6,216 nucleotides of DNA, taken from NCBI GenBank assembly GCA_020721165.1, contig DYNG01000052.1:1-6216 (forward strand). Reading direction: 5' to 3'. The notes below the pieces were generated by a model, which was not told where the DNA came from, did not search any database, and saw only the letters and a list, made by a program, of their open reading frames with translations. Made by a program: the position numbers and the translations under genes. Origin of the DNA: Desulfocapsa sulfexigens. GTDB lineage: Bacteria; Desulfobacterota; Desulfobulbia; Desulfobulbales; Desulfocapsaceae. Below are positions 6,098 to 6,216 of the stretch, in pieces (position 1 is the stretch's first letter; every line of letters begins with the position of its first letter).

Positions 6098-6216
6098 CGG
6101 ACAACGACCTGGTTTTAGCCGGTGATATTGGCGGCACCAAAACCACCCTGGCTCTCTTTTCAACGGAAAAGGTCCTGACTGCCCCCCCCCTGCATACGGT
6201 AAACTATGCCAGCCAG
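6094..6216 (+). CDS. glk: Glucokinase, N-terminal fragment (cut by window end)
   Basis: ATP-dependent hexokinase-type enzyme that phosphorylates glucose to glucose 6-phosphate in the cytoplasm. Only 41 residues are present, running to the window edge in frame. The phosphate-1 motif of the actin-like ATPase fold is clear: LAGDIGGTKTTLALF (8-22), with the aspartate and double glycine that bind ATP. The spacing from the N-terminus and the form DIGGTKT-T-LAL suit the Glk family (Pfam 02685) better than ROK-family sugar kinases, but ROK cannot be fully excluded from the N-terminus alone. The start ATG overlaps the stop of a possible upstream small ORF; an in-frame ATG at 6043 is followed by a stop two codons later. 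No strong ribosome-binding site is seen. A run of nine C bases (6182-6190) lies inside the coding region at codons 30-33. Confidence 0.8.
   Translation, partial: MTDNDLVLAGDIGGTKTTLALFSTEKVLTAPPLHTVNYASQ

Overview
The window is an ordinary-looking stretch of chromosome from a Gram-negative bacterium with an LPS outer membrane, most likely a deltaproteobacterium / Desulfobacterota of the Desulfobulbales type. That placement is inference: it rests on the lptA-lptB-rpoN block, moderate GC content with dense coding, and the style of the protein sequences. It cannot be proven from 6 kb. All recognisable genes lie on the + strand.

Region 1 (1-2680) is a tight gene train. It holds the last codons of an upstream gene (probably the ATPase partner of an ABC-2 exporter), an ABC-2 type permease, a TatD-family metal-dependent hydrolase whose ATG directly follows the permease stop, and a TcdA/CsdL-type E1-like enzyme (tRNA t6A dehydratase family) that starts 38 bp before the hydrolase ends. 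The overlaps imply co-transcription and translational coupling. The link is probably operon economy rather than one shared pathway.

Region 2 (2681-5931) begins with a 194-bp gap carrying a good sigma70-like promoter (TTTACA, 17 bp, TAATAT) and the only strong Shine-Dalgarno site seen directly before a start in the window. It then runs lptA (periplasmic LPS bridge), a 291-bp spacer, lptB (LPS-export ATPase) and rpoN (sigma-54). This is the classical lptA-lptB-rpoN order, but lptC is not upstream of lptA. The spacer is unusual because lptA and lptB are normally close together. It contains a long nested imperfect inverted repeat (3425-3528) able to form about 26 Watson-Crick pairs, and it is the most interesting non-coding feature here.

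Region 3 (5932-6216) holds a 162-bp gap and then the first 41 codons of a glucokinase with the DIGGTKT phosphate-binding motif. The gap contains an imperfect hairpin and a possible 48-codon GTG-initiated ORF whose stop overlaps the glucokinase start as ATGA. The usual hpf gene is not directly after rpoN.

I found no mobile element, CRISPR array, tRNA, rRNA or defence system. The leads worth a second look are the lptA-lptB inverted repeat, the small ORF before glk, and the unusual neighbours of the lpt-rpoN block.
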